Source of the DNA: Pseudomonas sp. PDM18
GTDB lineage: Bacteria; Pseudomonadota; Gammaproteobacteria; Pseudomonadales; Pseudomonadaceae
DNA: 64,000 nucleotides
Direction: 5' to 3'
Assembly (NCBI RefSeq): GCF_014852585.1
Contig: NZ_JACVBX010000007.1
Span: 1 to 64,000 of the forward strand
Shown one piece after another: positions 45,930-54,278 of this stretch (within the stretch, counting starts at the first letter, position 1; the number at the start of each line of letters is the position of its first letter). The notes below the pieces were generated by a model. The model was not told the DNA's origin and ran no database searches. It saw only the letters and a list, made by a program, of their open reading frames with translations. The position numbers were made by a program, and so were the translations under genes.

Positions 45930-47408
45930 TTACAGGCGCAACTGGCGGATGGCGCGACTGAGTTCGCCGGCGAGGTCCGCCAGTTGGTGGCTGGTACCGG
46001 CCGAATCGACGGTTTGCTGCACGGTATGCTCAGTGACGTCGCGGATGCCCACGACCGAGCGGGTCATTTCCTCGGCCACCTGGCTCTGTTGCTCGGCGGC
46101 CACGGCGATCTGCGTGTTGCTCTCGCGCATCAGCGCCACGGCCGAGGCGATAGCCGCCAGCGCTTCGCCGGCCTCACGGGCCTCCTCGACGCAACCGTCG
46201 GCCTTGATCGAACTTTCCTGCATGAACTCCACGGCGTCGCGGGTGCCGGACTGCAGCGCGTTGATCATCTGGGTGATCTCGTCGGTGGAGTCCTGCACGC
46301 GTTTGGCGAGGTTGCGCACTTCATCGGCGACCACGGCGAAGCCACGGCCCATCTCGCCGGCGCGGGCGGCCTCGATGGCGGCGTTGAGGGCGAGCAGGTT
46401 GGTCTGTTCGGCGATGCCGTGGATGACGCTGACCACGCTGCTGATCTTGTGGCTGTCCTGGGCCAGTTGCTGAATCATCTCGGCGGTCTGCTGCACGCCC
46501 TGGGACAAGCCGGCAATGGACTGGCCAACGCGGCCGACGACTTGCTGGCCGTTGCCGGCGAGGCGGTCCGCTTCCTGCGACTGGTCGCGAGTATCGGCGG
46601 CGTGCTGGGCAATGTGGTGGACCGTGGTGGACATCTCGTTGATGGCGGTCGCGGCCTGGTCGGTCTCGCTCTGCTGGCCAAGCATGCCCTGGCGCACCTG
46701 GCCCATGCTGCTGGCGAGGCTGCGCGCACCTTCGTCGAGGCGCCCGGCGGCCTGGGCGACGGTGCCGACCACGCGCTGGTAGCCGGCCTGCATGGCGTTG
46801 AAGGCCGTGGCCATCTGGCCGACTTCGTCGCGGCTTTCCAGCGGCACGCGGGCGGACAGGTCGCCGCTCTTCTCGACATGGAGCATCACATCGCGCAGGG
46901 TCAGCAGGTGGGTGAGGATGAAGCGGATCAGCAACTGGGAGGCGGCCAGCAGGGCCAGCATCAACACCAGCACGGCGCCGGCGAAGGGCAGGGCGCGATC
47001 CTCGAAGACGCTCCAGAAGTCGGCGCCGGGTGCGAGCACCGCGACGCGCTGGCCGTTGCCGATGTCCTGCACGTAGGCGCCTGCCAGGGTGCCATTGCGG
47101 GTCTGCGCCCCCTGCAGGTCAACCCACCCATTGGCACGGGCGAGGGCGGAGCTGTCGATGCCAGCGATCTGCGGCGCGCTGCCGCTGGCAAAGGCGACGA
47201 GGTTCGGCGAGGTCGGCAGTGCCGAGCCTGCCGGCCAGTTCTTCAGCAACTGGGCCTGGGCTTCGGCACCCTGGCGTGCCTGCTGGTTGCGTCCATCGAG
47301 CTCCTGGTGCATGGCGAACATGACCAGAAGCAAAGTGGTGACGAAGGCGACCGCGTTGACGGCCCAGAACTTGTACTTGAGGGAAATATCGCGGATCCAG
47401 GCGGCCAT
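45930..47408 (-). CDS. Methyl-accepting chemotaxis protein
   Basis: The 492-residue transducer has an N-terminal membrane helix, a periplasmic region of about 120 residues, a second membrane helix, a HAMP domain and the conserved signalling hairpin ([37 protein letters not shown]). It links a periplasmic signal to CheA. Ligand is unknown. The ATG at 47408 has AAGAAGAG upstream; an earlier ATG at 47447 lacks a good site. Confidence 0.93.
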   Translation of the reverse strand: MAAWIRDISLKYKFWAVNAVAFVTTLLLVMFAMHQELDGRNQQARQGAEAQAQLLKNWPAGSALPTSPNLVAFASGSAPQIAGIDSSALARANGWVDLQGAQTRNGTLAGAYVQDIGNGQRVAVLAPGADFWSVFEDRALPFAGAVLVLMLALLAASQLLIRFILTHLLTLRDVMLHVEKSGDLSARVPLESRDEVGQMATAFNAMQAGYQRVVGTVAQAAGRLDEGARSLASSMGQVRQGMLGQQSETDQAATAINEMSTTVHHIAQHAADTRDQSQEADRLAGNGQQVVGRVGQSIAGLSQGVQQTAEMIQQLAQDSHKISSVVSVIHGIAEQTNLLALNAAIEAARAGEMGRGFAVVADEVRNLAKRVQDSTDEITQMINALQSGTRDAVEFMQESSIKADGCVEEAREAGEALAAIASAVALMRESNTQIAVAAEQQSQVAEEMTRSVVGIRDVTEHTVQQTVDSAGTSHQLADLAGELSRAIRQLRL

Positions 47409-47544
47409 AAATCTCTTCTTGTCGGTCGAATAGTGGCGAGGCGCCATTATTGTCGTGAAAAGGATGAAAGTGGCTATTGATGGGAATCAAGCCACCTTTC
47501 GCTCCCGACTTATCGGCCGACGAAGGGCAATCTTGAGAGCCGGT

Positions 47545-48345
47545 TCAAATCTCCGGCAGGTCAAAGAAGCGCCGTGCGCACTCGGTCGTATGGGCCGCAA
47601 CCCGCTCTGCGCTCTCGCCCCGGTGCTCGGCCACGCAGGTCAGCACTTCGGGCAGGTAGGCCGGCTGGTTGCGGCCATTTTTTGGCTTCGGCCGCAGGGT
47701 GCGCGGCAATAGATAAGGCGCGTCGCTTTCCAGCATCAGCCTGCCTTCGGGAATTTCCCGCACCAATTCCTGTAGGTGGGTTCCCCGGCGTTCGTCGCAG
47801 ATCCAGCCGGTGATGCCGATGTGCAGGTCGAGGTCGAGGTACGAGTAAAGTGTGCGGCGCTCGCCGGTGAAGCAATGCACCACGGCAGCCGGCAGCTTGT
47901 CGCGGAAGTCCTTGAGGATCGCCAGCAGGCGTTCGCCGGCGTCGCGCTCGTGGATGAACACCGGCAACTGCAGCTCCACGGCGAGGCCCAACTGTTCTTC
48001 GAAAGCTTTCTCCTGCTGCGGGCGCGGCGAAAAGTCGCGATTGAAGTCCAGCCCGCATTCGCCGACCGCCTTGACCCGGTACTCGGCGAGCAGGCCGCGA
48101 AGATCCTTGGCGCTGCCGCTGTCCCAGTGGCTGGCTTCGTGTGGGTGGACACCGGCAGTGCAGTAAAGACGCTGTTCTTTGTCCAGTTGCCGGCACAGCT
48201 CCAGGGCCTGTTCGCTGTCGTCCAGGCTGGTTCCGGTCAGCACCATCTGCACGACGCCCGCTTCCACCGCACGGGCGAGGACCGCTTCACGTTCCGGGGT
48301 GAAGCTAGGGTGGGTGAGGTTGACGCCGATGTCGATCAGTTGCAT
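47545..48345 (-). CDS. tatD: TatD-family metal-dependent DNase
   Basis: The 266-residue TIM-barrel hydrolase has the TatD motifs: [59 protein letters not shown]. These hold the metal ligands. TatD proteins are 3'-5' exonucleases involved in DNA repair and peroxide resistance. The start at 48345 was chosen at the family N terminus. It is divergent to the lytic transglycosylase gene. Confidence 0.93.
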   Translation of the reverse strand: MQLIDIGVNLTHPSFTPEREAVLARAVEAGVVQMVLTGTSLDDSEQALELCRQLDKEQRLYCTAGVHPHEASHWDSGSAKDLRGLLAEYRVKAVGECGLDFNRDFSPRPQQEKAFEEQLGLAVELQLPVFIHERDAGERLLAILKDFRDKLPAAVVHCFTGERRTLYSYLDLDLHIGITGWICDERRGTHLQELVREIPEGRLMLESDAPYLLPRTLRPKPKNGRNQPAYLPEVLTCVAEHRGESAERVAAHTTECARRFFDLPEI

Positions 48346-48569
48346 TTTTGTTCCCTTTGTTCGGAAGCGGAGCATAGCAAAAGCCGCTTTTTTGACGAAA
48401 ATTCTTCAAAAACAACAGGTTGAGGAGTATTCCGAAGATCTATCGGAAGTTTCGGGTTGGTGTTTATCCCCTCCTGTGAGAGTCTTGCGCGCCCTTGGCG
48501 ACCGGGAACTACCGGTCGAAACCGCACTCAAATCGGCCCACCGCCGAGTGCGAGCCCCCGGAGAGCTGG

Positions 48570-49994
48570 ATGACCCGACTGTTGCTGCTACTGCTGTGCC
48601 TCGTGGCCCTGACGCCACTGCCGGCGGCCGCGCGCCTGACGGCCCAGCCGGAAAACTGGGAGCAGGAAAGCAGCGACGCCCGCGACCTGGCCACCATCCG
48701 CTCCGGCGGCACCCTGCGGGTTCTGGTCAACCAGAGTCGCAACAGCTCCGGCGAAATCAAGGGCGAACCCATCGGCATCGAGTACCGCCGCCTGCGCGCC
48801 TTCGAGCAGTACCTGAACGACAGCGCCCCGGGGCGCAAGCCGCTCACCATCAAATTCATTCCCAAGGCCAAGGATCAATTGCTCGGCGCGCTGCAGCGCG
48901 GCGAAGGCGATCTGGTCGCGCCTGGGGAAGTCCTGCTGGCCCGTGACGGCCAGAACGTCAGTCCCAGCCTCCCGTGGAAGGCCGACGTACCGCTGGTGCT
49001 GGTAACCAAGCAGGGCAACCGCAAGTTCGTGCGCCTGGAGCAGCTCGCCGGCCGCACCATCACCCTCCCGGCGGGCAGCGCCGCTGGCGAGGCCGTGCGC
49101 AAGGTCAACGAGCGCCTGGCACAGAAGCGGATGGCGCCGCTGGTGCTGGAGTGGACCGATTCGTCCCTGGCCGTGGAAGATGTGCTGGAGATGGTCCAGG
49201 CCGGTATCTTCAACTACACCGTGGTCGAGCAACCCATCGCCGAGCGCTGGAGCAAGGTCTTCACCAAGCTGCGCGTCGACCGTCATCTGGTGCTGGACAA
49301 CAGCGAGCCGATGGCCTGGTACGTGCGCCGCGACGCGCCGATGCTGCGTGCCAGCGTCAACCGCTTCCTCAAGGACTACCGCGCGCCGGCGGACCAGGAC
49401 GTGGCCTTCCAGCGCCTCTATCGTCGTGCCTACCAAGTGCGTAATCCACTGCAGGTGCCTGACCGCAAGCGCCTCGAAGCGGTGCGCCCGACCCTGCAGC
49501 GCTATGGCGAGCAGAGCAAGGTCGACTGGCTGGCGCTGGCTGCCGTGGGCTTCAAGGAATCCAATCTCAATGCCAGCGCGCGCGGCGCTGGCGGCGCCAC
49601 CGGGCTGATGCAGATCACCCCGGCAGCGGCCCGCGCCGTGGGCGTGGATACCGTGCACCAGAAGGACAGCAATGTGCAGGCCGCCAGCCGTTACATGGCA
49701 ATGCTGCGCAAGCGCTTCTTCTCCAGCCCGCGCATCAATGAACGGGACCGCATGGCCTTCGTTCTTGCTGCCTACAACGCCGGTCCGGAGCGGGTGCAAA
49801 GCCTGCGAGCGGAGGCCAAGCGCCAGGGCCTGAACCCCAATCAGTGGTTCTTCCAAGTCGAGCGGGTGGCCGCCGAGCAACTGGGCATGGGCGTTGTGAA
49901 TTACGTCAGTAGCGTCAACAAGTACTATCTTGCATATCAGCGGGAACGTGATGGCCTCGAGCCACGTGAAAGCGTGGCGGCAATCAAGAAGTAA
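48570..49994 (+). CDS. mltF: Membrane-bound lytic transglycosylase F-like (MltF) protein
   Basis: The 474-residue protein has an N-terminal signal peptide, a family 3 solute-binding-like regulatory domain (about residues 45-270) and a C-terminal lysozyme-like domain with catalytic Glu330 (VGFKESNLNASARGAGG) and TGLMQITPAA, AAYNAGPERV. It cleaves peptidoglycan in the periplasm. P. aeruginosa has two MltF proteins, and this one corresponds by position to PA2865. The ATG at 48570 has GGAGAGC upstream. Confidence 0.9.
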   Translation: MTRLLLLLLCLVALTPLPAAARLTAQPENWEQESSDARDLATIRSGGTLRVLVNQSRNSSGEIKGEPIGIEYRRLRAFEQYLNDSAPGRKPLTIKFIPKAKDQLLGALQRGEGDLVAPGEVLLARDGQNVSPSLPWKADVPLVLVTKQGNRKFVRLEQLAGRTITLPAGSAAGEAVRKVNERLAQKRMAPLVLEWTDSSLAVEDVLEMVQAGIFNYTVVEQPIAERWSKVFTKLRVDRHLVLDNSEPMAWYVRRDAPMLRASVNRFLKDYRAPADQDVAFQRLYRRAYQVRNPLQVPDRKRLEAVRPTLQRYGEQSKVDWLALAAVGFKESNLNASARGAGGATGLMQITPAAARAVGVDTVHQKDSNVQAASRYMAMLRKRFFSSPRINERDRMAFVLAAYNAGPERVQSLRAEAKRQGLNPNQWFFQVERVAAEQLGMGVVNYVSSVNKYYLAYQRERDGLEPRESVAAIKK

Positions 49995-50136
49995 TCGGTT
50001 TATTCGATAGTTGTTAGCGCGATTTTGCGCTTTTGATATCGGAAAAACTGGATATATTGGTCGCCAAGCAACCACGGTTGTCACCAACTTCCTACGCAAC
50101 CCTTCGCTCCCACTCGAGCTTCCATAAGGACGCACC

Positions 50137-50571
50137 ATGAACTCGCTGATCAAATCCATCCTGACCACCAACGCCGGCGCCGGCATCGCTGTACTGCGTA
50201 TCACCACCGGCCTGACCTTCATGGCGCACGGCTCGCAGAAACTCTTCGGTGCCTTTGGTGGCCCGGGTCTGCAAGGCATGGCGGGCTGGCTGGAATCCCT
50301 CGGCGTGACCCCTGGCTACCTGATGGCCGCGCTGGCCGGCAGCGCCGAGTTCTTTGGCGGCCTGGCCCTCGTCCTTGGCCTGCTGGTGCGCCTGGCGAGC
50401 ATCCCGCTGATCGTTGCCATGCTGGTTGCCGTGTTCAGCGTGCACCTGGCCAACGGCTTCTTCATCACCGCCAACGGCTTCGAATACGCCTTCACCCTGA
50501 TCATGATCAGCGTCGCGCTGCTGATCAGCGGCGCCGGCCCGTTCTCCCTGGACCGCAAGCTGTCCAGCTGA
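50137..50571 (+). CDS. DoxX-family membrane protein
   Basis: The 144-residue protein has four membrane segments and the DoxX pattern (AVLRITTGLTFMAHGSQKLFG, then LAGSAEFFGGLALVLGLLVR and HLANGFF). DoxX proteins are linked to thiosulfate or redox chemistry, but this one has no proven role. It is a single gene, ended by a strong bidirectional hairpin at 50602-50636. Confidence 0.88.
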   Translation: MNSLIKSILTTNAGAGIAVLRITTGLTFMAHGSQKLFGAFGGPGLQGMAGWLESLGVTPGYLMAALAGSAEFFGGLALVLGLLVRLASIPLIVAMLVAVFSVHLANGFFITANGFEYAFTLIMISVALLISGAGPFSLDRKLSS

Positions 50572-50601
50572 TCGCCAAGGCCTGGCAGAAAGCCGGTAAC
50601 G

Positions 50602-50636
50602 AAAAAGGGCGGACACCCAAGGTGTCCGCCCTTTTT
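50602..50636. terminator. Bidirectional terminator between DoxX and YeiH-like genes
   Basis: AAAAAGGGCGGACACC, CAA, GGTGTCCGCCCTTTTT: a perfect 16-bp stem with A/T flanks, serving both convergent genes. Confidence 0.93.
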
Positions 50637-50664
50637 GTTTGTCCCTGAATCAGTTGAGCGCGAT

Positions 50665-51693
50665 TCAGTGGAAGAGAAATTGCACGCCGCCATTGATCAG
50701 ACCACCGCCCACCAGCAGGAAGACGAACAGCCCGGCGCCCAGCAGCAGCGGCTTGGGGCCTTCCTTGCGCAGGTCGCCGAGGCGGGTGGCCAGACCCAGG
50801 GCGGCCATTGCCATGCCGAGCATCACGTCGTCCAGCTGCTGCAACGGCGCCAGCCAGCTTTCCGGCACCCAGCCCAGCGAGCGCAGGCCGGTCACCAGCA
50901 GGAAGAACACGGCGAAGCCCGGAATGTGCAGCTTGCGGCGCGTGCCTGGCTCGGCGGCTTCGGCGCAGCCCACACGTCCGAGGATCAACAGGGCTGGAGC
51001 CAGCAGCAGGACGCGCAGCATCTTGCTGATCAGCGCGGCGTCGGCGGCGGTCGGGTCCATTGCCCGGCCGGCGGCAACTACTTGGGCGACTTCGTGGATG
51101 GTCGAGCCGGTGAACACGCCGAAGGCCTGCTCACTGCCGAACAGGTTGGGCAGCGCAGCGTAGATCAGTGGGTGCAGCAGCATCGCCAGGGTGCCGAACA
51201 GGACAACGGTGGCCACCGCGACGGCGGTGTGCTCGGCGCGCGCTTTAAGCACCGGGCTGCTCGCCATCACCGCCGCCGCGCCGCAGATGGCGCTGCCGGC
51301 GCCGATCAGCAGGGCGCTTTCACGCGGCAGCTTGAGCCAGCGTTCGCCAATCCACCAAGCGACGGTCAGGGTGCTGGCGACCATCAGCACGTCGATGATC
51401 AGCGCGGCCGGGCCGAGGGCAGCGATGTCCTGGAAGGTCAGGCGCAGGCCGTAGAGCACCACACCCAGGCGCAGCAGTTGCTGGCGCGACAGGTCGATGC
51501 CGGGGCGGATGCTGCCGAAGCGGGCGAGGCCGAGGTTGCCGGCCAGCAGGCCGATGAGGATCGCCAGGGTCAGGCTGCCGAGCCCCAGGTGCTGCAGCAC
51601 GGGGATCTCCATGAGCTGGCGGGAGCCGAAGGCGATGGCCAGGCAGAGCAGGGCGCCGGGGACGAAGTAGGGCAGGCGGCGAAGGGCGTTCAT
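50665..51693 (-). CDS. YeiH-type putative sulfate exporter
   Basis: The 342-residue integral membrane protein (about ten segments) has the UPF0324/YeiH pattern: GLLAGNLGLARF, then LIGAGSAICGAAAVMAS and VFTGSTIHEVAQVVAAG. The family is annotated as sulfate exporter, on thin evidence. It is divergent from a LysR gene, an arrangement seen for yeiH/yeiE in enterobacteria. Confidence 0.85.
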   Translation of the reverse strand: MNALRRLPYFVPGALLCLAIAFGSRQLMEIPVLQHLGLGSLTLAILIGLLAGNLGLARFGSIRPGIDLSRQQLLRLGVVLYGLRLTFQDIAALGPAALIIDVLMVASTLTVAWWIGERWLKLPRESALLIGAGSAICGAAAVMASSPVLKARAEHTAVAVATVVLFGTLAMLLHPLIYAALPNLFGSEQAFGVFTGSTIHEVAQVVAAGRAMDPTAADAALISKMLRVLLLAPALLILGRVGCAEAAEPGTRRKLHIPGFAVFFLLVTGLRSLGWVPESWLAPLQQLDDVMLGMAMAALGLATRLGDLRKEGPKPLLLGAGLFVFLLVGGGLINGGVQFLFH

Positions 51694-51786
51694 TACAGGC
51701 TCCTTGTGTAAGGTGAAGCCATGGTGCCGCCGCGTTGCTTAGTGTAAAAACGGATTGTTCTTATTAGGTTGACCGGTTTTATCGAT

Positions 51787-52686
51787 ATGGCCCCGCGCAT
51801 CACCCTTCGCCAGTTGGCGACCTTCACTGCCATCGCCGAACTGGGCAACGTGACCCAGGCAGCCGCGCGCATCGCGCTGTCGCAGTCCGCCGCTAGCCAG
51901 GCGTTGCAGGAGCTGGAGCGCACCCTGGGCACACGTCTGTTCGACCGCAGCGGCAAGCGACTGGCGTTGAACGACAATGGCCGCGCCTTCTACCCCAAGG
52001 CCAGCGCATTGCTGGCGCAGAGCGCGGAGCTGGAGAGCCTGTTCCAATCTGCGCCAGTGCAGTTGAGCCTCGGCGCCAGTCGCAGCATCGGCGGCTACCT
52101 GCTGCCGCAGGTGATGGCCGGTTTTCTCGGCGAGCTGCCCGAAAGCCGCCTGGAACTGCAGGTTGCCAATAGCGGCGGGGTGATCGAGGCGCTGGCCGAG
52201 TTCAGGTTGGACGTGGCCTTCATCGAGGCGCCGATCCAGCATCCGCAGATCCAGCTCACGCCCTGGATGGCGGATGAACTGCTGCTGGTGGTGTCGCCGG
52301 ACCATCCACTGACACTGGCCGAACGTGTCAGCCTGAAGGATCTGGCGGCGGCGCGCTGGGTGCTGCGCGAGGCGGGCTCGGGCACGCGGGTGACTTTCGA
52401 GGAGCAGGTGCTGCCGCGCCTGGGCAGTGTCAACGCGCCATTGGAGGTGAGCAACGCCGAGGCGATCAAGCATCTGGTGGGTAGCGGTTTCGGCATCGGC
52501 TGCCTGTCGCAGCGCGTGGTGCAGGCGGAGCTGGCGCGCGGCGAGCTGGTGCGCCTGGACAATCCGCTGGGGCCGCTGCGGCGCACCTTCTTCCGGGCGC
52601 TGCATATCGACAAGTACCCCACGGCGGGCCTGCGTCGTTTTCTCGATTACGCCCAGGACTGGGCGGCGCGATCAGATGCTGTCTAG
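51787..52686 (+). CDS. LysR-type regulator, YeiE-like position
   Basis: The 299-residue regulator begins MAPRITLRQLATFTAIAELGNVTQAAARIALSQSAASQALQELERTLG, the LysR winged helix, with an effector domain after it. It probably controls the divergent YeiH-like gene, 93 bp away. Its last 15 bases overlap the 3' end of the convergent thpR gene. I chose ATG 51787; an in-frame TTG at 51769 is the alternative. Confidence 0.9.
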   Translation: MAPRITLRQLATFTAIAELGNVTQAAARIALSQSAASQALQELERTLGTRLFDRSGKRLALNDNGRAFYPKASALLAQSAELESLFQSAPVQLSLGASRSIGGYLLPQVMAGFLGELPESRLELQVANSGGVIEALAEFRLDVAFIEAPIQHPQIQLTPWMADELLLVVSPDHPLTLAERVSLKDLAAARWVLREAGSGTRVTFEEQVLPRLGSVNAPLEVSNAEAIKHLVGSGFGIGCLSQRVVQAELARGELVRLDNPLGPLRRTFFRALHIDKYPTAGLRRFLDYAQDWAARSDAV

Positions 52687-53190
52687 CGGCCACTCGCCGA
52701 TGGCGCGGTAGCGAACGCCGGCGGGGCTGTTCTCCGAGCTGAACAGCGTCACGGCCTGGGCTGGCAGCAGAAAGGAGGCTTGTACGATCGGCGTGTGGTG
52801 GGCATGGCGAGCGAGCGTGATATGCGGATGGAACGGGCGATGCTCGACCTCGAATCCACCTGCATGCAGCTCCTCGCGCAGGACGTGCACAAGTTCGTGC
52901 AAGGCAGCCGGTGCGTTGCTCGGCGCCAGGTGCAGAATGCCGTTGTTCCACCGCGCGATGTGGTCCAGTTCCAGGTTGAAGCCCTGGCGCGGCAGGCGTT
53001 CGCCGATGGCGCGCAATTCCGTCTTGCGACCGCGCGGCACGGAGCCGAGAAAGACCAGGGTCAGGTGCAGGTTGGCCTGGGCTACGGGCTGGCCGTCGTG
53101 CTGCAGGCTGTCACGCCAGGCGCAGATGCGCGCCGCCAGTTCCGCCGGGCAGGGCAGGGCGAAGAACAGCCGCATGGGGGGTGTGGTCAT
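52672..53190 (-). CDS. thpR: RNA 2',3'-cyclic phosphodiesterase
   Basis: The 172-residue protein has the two HxT motifs of the 2H phosphoesterase fold: ANLHLTLVFLG and HPHITLARH. ThpR/LigT hydrolyses 2',3'-cyclic phosphates on RNA. AAGGAGA lies ten bases before the ATG at 53190. The 3' end overlaps the convergent LysR gene by 15 bases. Confidence 0.92.
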   Translation of the reverse strand: MTTPPMRLFFALPCPAELAARICAWRDSLQHDGQPVAQANLHLTLVFLGSVPRGRKTELRAIGERLPRQGFNLELDHIARWNNGILHLAPSNAPAALHELVHVLREELHAGGFEVEHRPFHPHITLARHAHHTPIVQASFLLPAQAVTLFSSENSPAGVRYRAIGEWPLDSI

Positions 53191-53371
53191 CGACTGAAGT
53201 CTCCTTGACAGCTTTGCCGGGGCTTCTCTAGGATGCCGCACAGCGCCGATTTAAGTAGCAACTTGCGGGGCGCGGATGCAGCGATGGCTGACATCGAAAT
53301 ACCGCTAAAGCGCTGGTTCGGTGTGCCTCTCGCCGCGTCCAGCAGGACCCCTGAGGCGGAGACGTGACACC

Positions 53372-53692
53372 ATGACCTGTCCCAACCCGCATGTGCGCCT
53401 GGCCCCGATCACCACTGGCCTGCTGCGCCGCAATCCGAAGATTCTCCTGGGCGGCAATCACCAGCCCACACTCGTCCGTTACCTCGATGGCTGGCCCAAG
53501 CGCTGGAACGGCTCGCGCACCTTCCTGATCCAGTTCGCCGAAACCTTTGCCGATCTCGCGCGCTTCCCGTCCGACAGTTTCGACTTCGCGGTGGTGCAGT
53601 CGCCGGTGGCCGAGCAATTGGAATCGGCGGTTCACGAACTCACCCGCGTGGCTCGTCAGGGGCTGATTACCCGGCGCCCGCAGCCGCTTTGA
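53372..53692 (+). CDS. Hypothetical protein with a methyltransferase-like fragment
   Basis: A 106-residue protein whose stretch FPSDSFDFAVVQSPVAEQLE with HELTRVARQGLI looks like the post-I and motif IV area of SAM methyltransferases. The glycine-rich SAM-binding motif is missing, so it is a remnant or a reused piece rather than an enzyme. No confident name. The ATG at 53372 follows a purine-rich stretch. Confidence 0.65.
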   Translation: MTCPNPHVRLAPITTGLLRRNPKILLGGNHQPTLVRYLDGWPKRWNGSRTFLIQFAETFADLARFPSDSFDFAVVQSPVAEQLESAVHELTRVARQGLITRRPQPL

Positions 53693-53695
53693 CGT

Positions 53696-53723
53696 TGTAG
53701 GAGCGAGCAAGCTCGCTCCTACA
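53696..53723. repeat. Short perfect palindrome of the REP family
   Basis: TGTAGGAGCGAGC, AA, GCTCGCTCCTACA: the same core as the 36012 element with 13-bp arms, between two convergent genes. Confidence 0.88.
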
Positions 53724-53739
53724 GGGGAAAATCTGGCGT

Positions 53740-54237
53740 TCAGGGATACTCGATTTCCACCACGAACCACATCTTCTCACCCGATGGGCTGCGCACCATC
53801 ACCTCGGCGTCGAGCTCCTTGCCCACGAGGGCTCGGGCCAGGGGTGAGTCGATGCTGATGTGGTTGTTGCGCAGGTCCAGCTCGTCCGGGCCGACGATGC
53901 GGTAGCGGGCCTGTTCGCCATCCTCGTCTTCCAGGGTGACCCAGGCGCCGAAGTAGACCTTGTTCGGATCCGCTGGGCGCTCGCTGACCACTTTGCAGTT
54001 CTCCAGGCGCTTGCGCAGGAAGCGCACGCGGCTGTCTATCTCGCGCAGCATCTTCTTGCCGTAGGTGTATTCGGCGTTCTCCGAGCGGTCGCCTTGCGCG
54101 GCGGCCTCGCTGACTGACTGGGTCACCTGTGGCCGACGCACGTTCCACAGTTCATGCAGTTCGGCGCGCAGGCGCGCTTCGCCTTCGGGAGTGATCAGCG
54201 GGGTACCGGCAGGGCGGGGCGGACGATAGCGGCTCAT
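53740..54237 (-). CDS. greB: Transcription elongation factor GreB
   Basis: The 165-residue protein has a GreA/GreB coiled coil with [23 protein letters not shown] and [20 protein letters not shown]. The C-terminal domain contains [17 protein letters not shown]. It rescues backtracked RNA polymerase by stimulating transcript cleavage. Two extra proline-rich residue groups at the N terminus match GreB rather than GreA. Confidence 0.95.
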   Translation of the reverse strand: MSRYRPPRPAGTPLITPEGEARLRAELHELWNVRRPQVTQSVSEAAAQGDRSENAEYTYGKKMLREIDSRVRFLRKRLENCKVVSERPADPNKVYFGAWVTLEDEDGEQARYRIVGPDELDLRNNHISIDSPLARALVGKELDAEVMVRSPSGEKMWFVVEIEYP

Positions 54238-54278
54238 GACATCCAGTGCGGCGAGAGTGATCGGGGGAGTCTACCCGA

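Noticed and set aside
48588-50279. A 563-residue minus-strand frame across the lytic transglycosylase gene
   Set aside because: Antisense to mltF, and lacks a start signal or domain.
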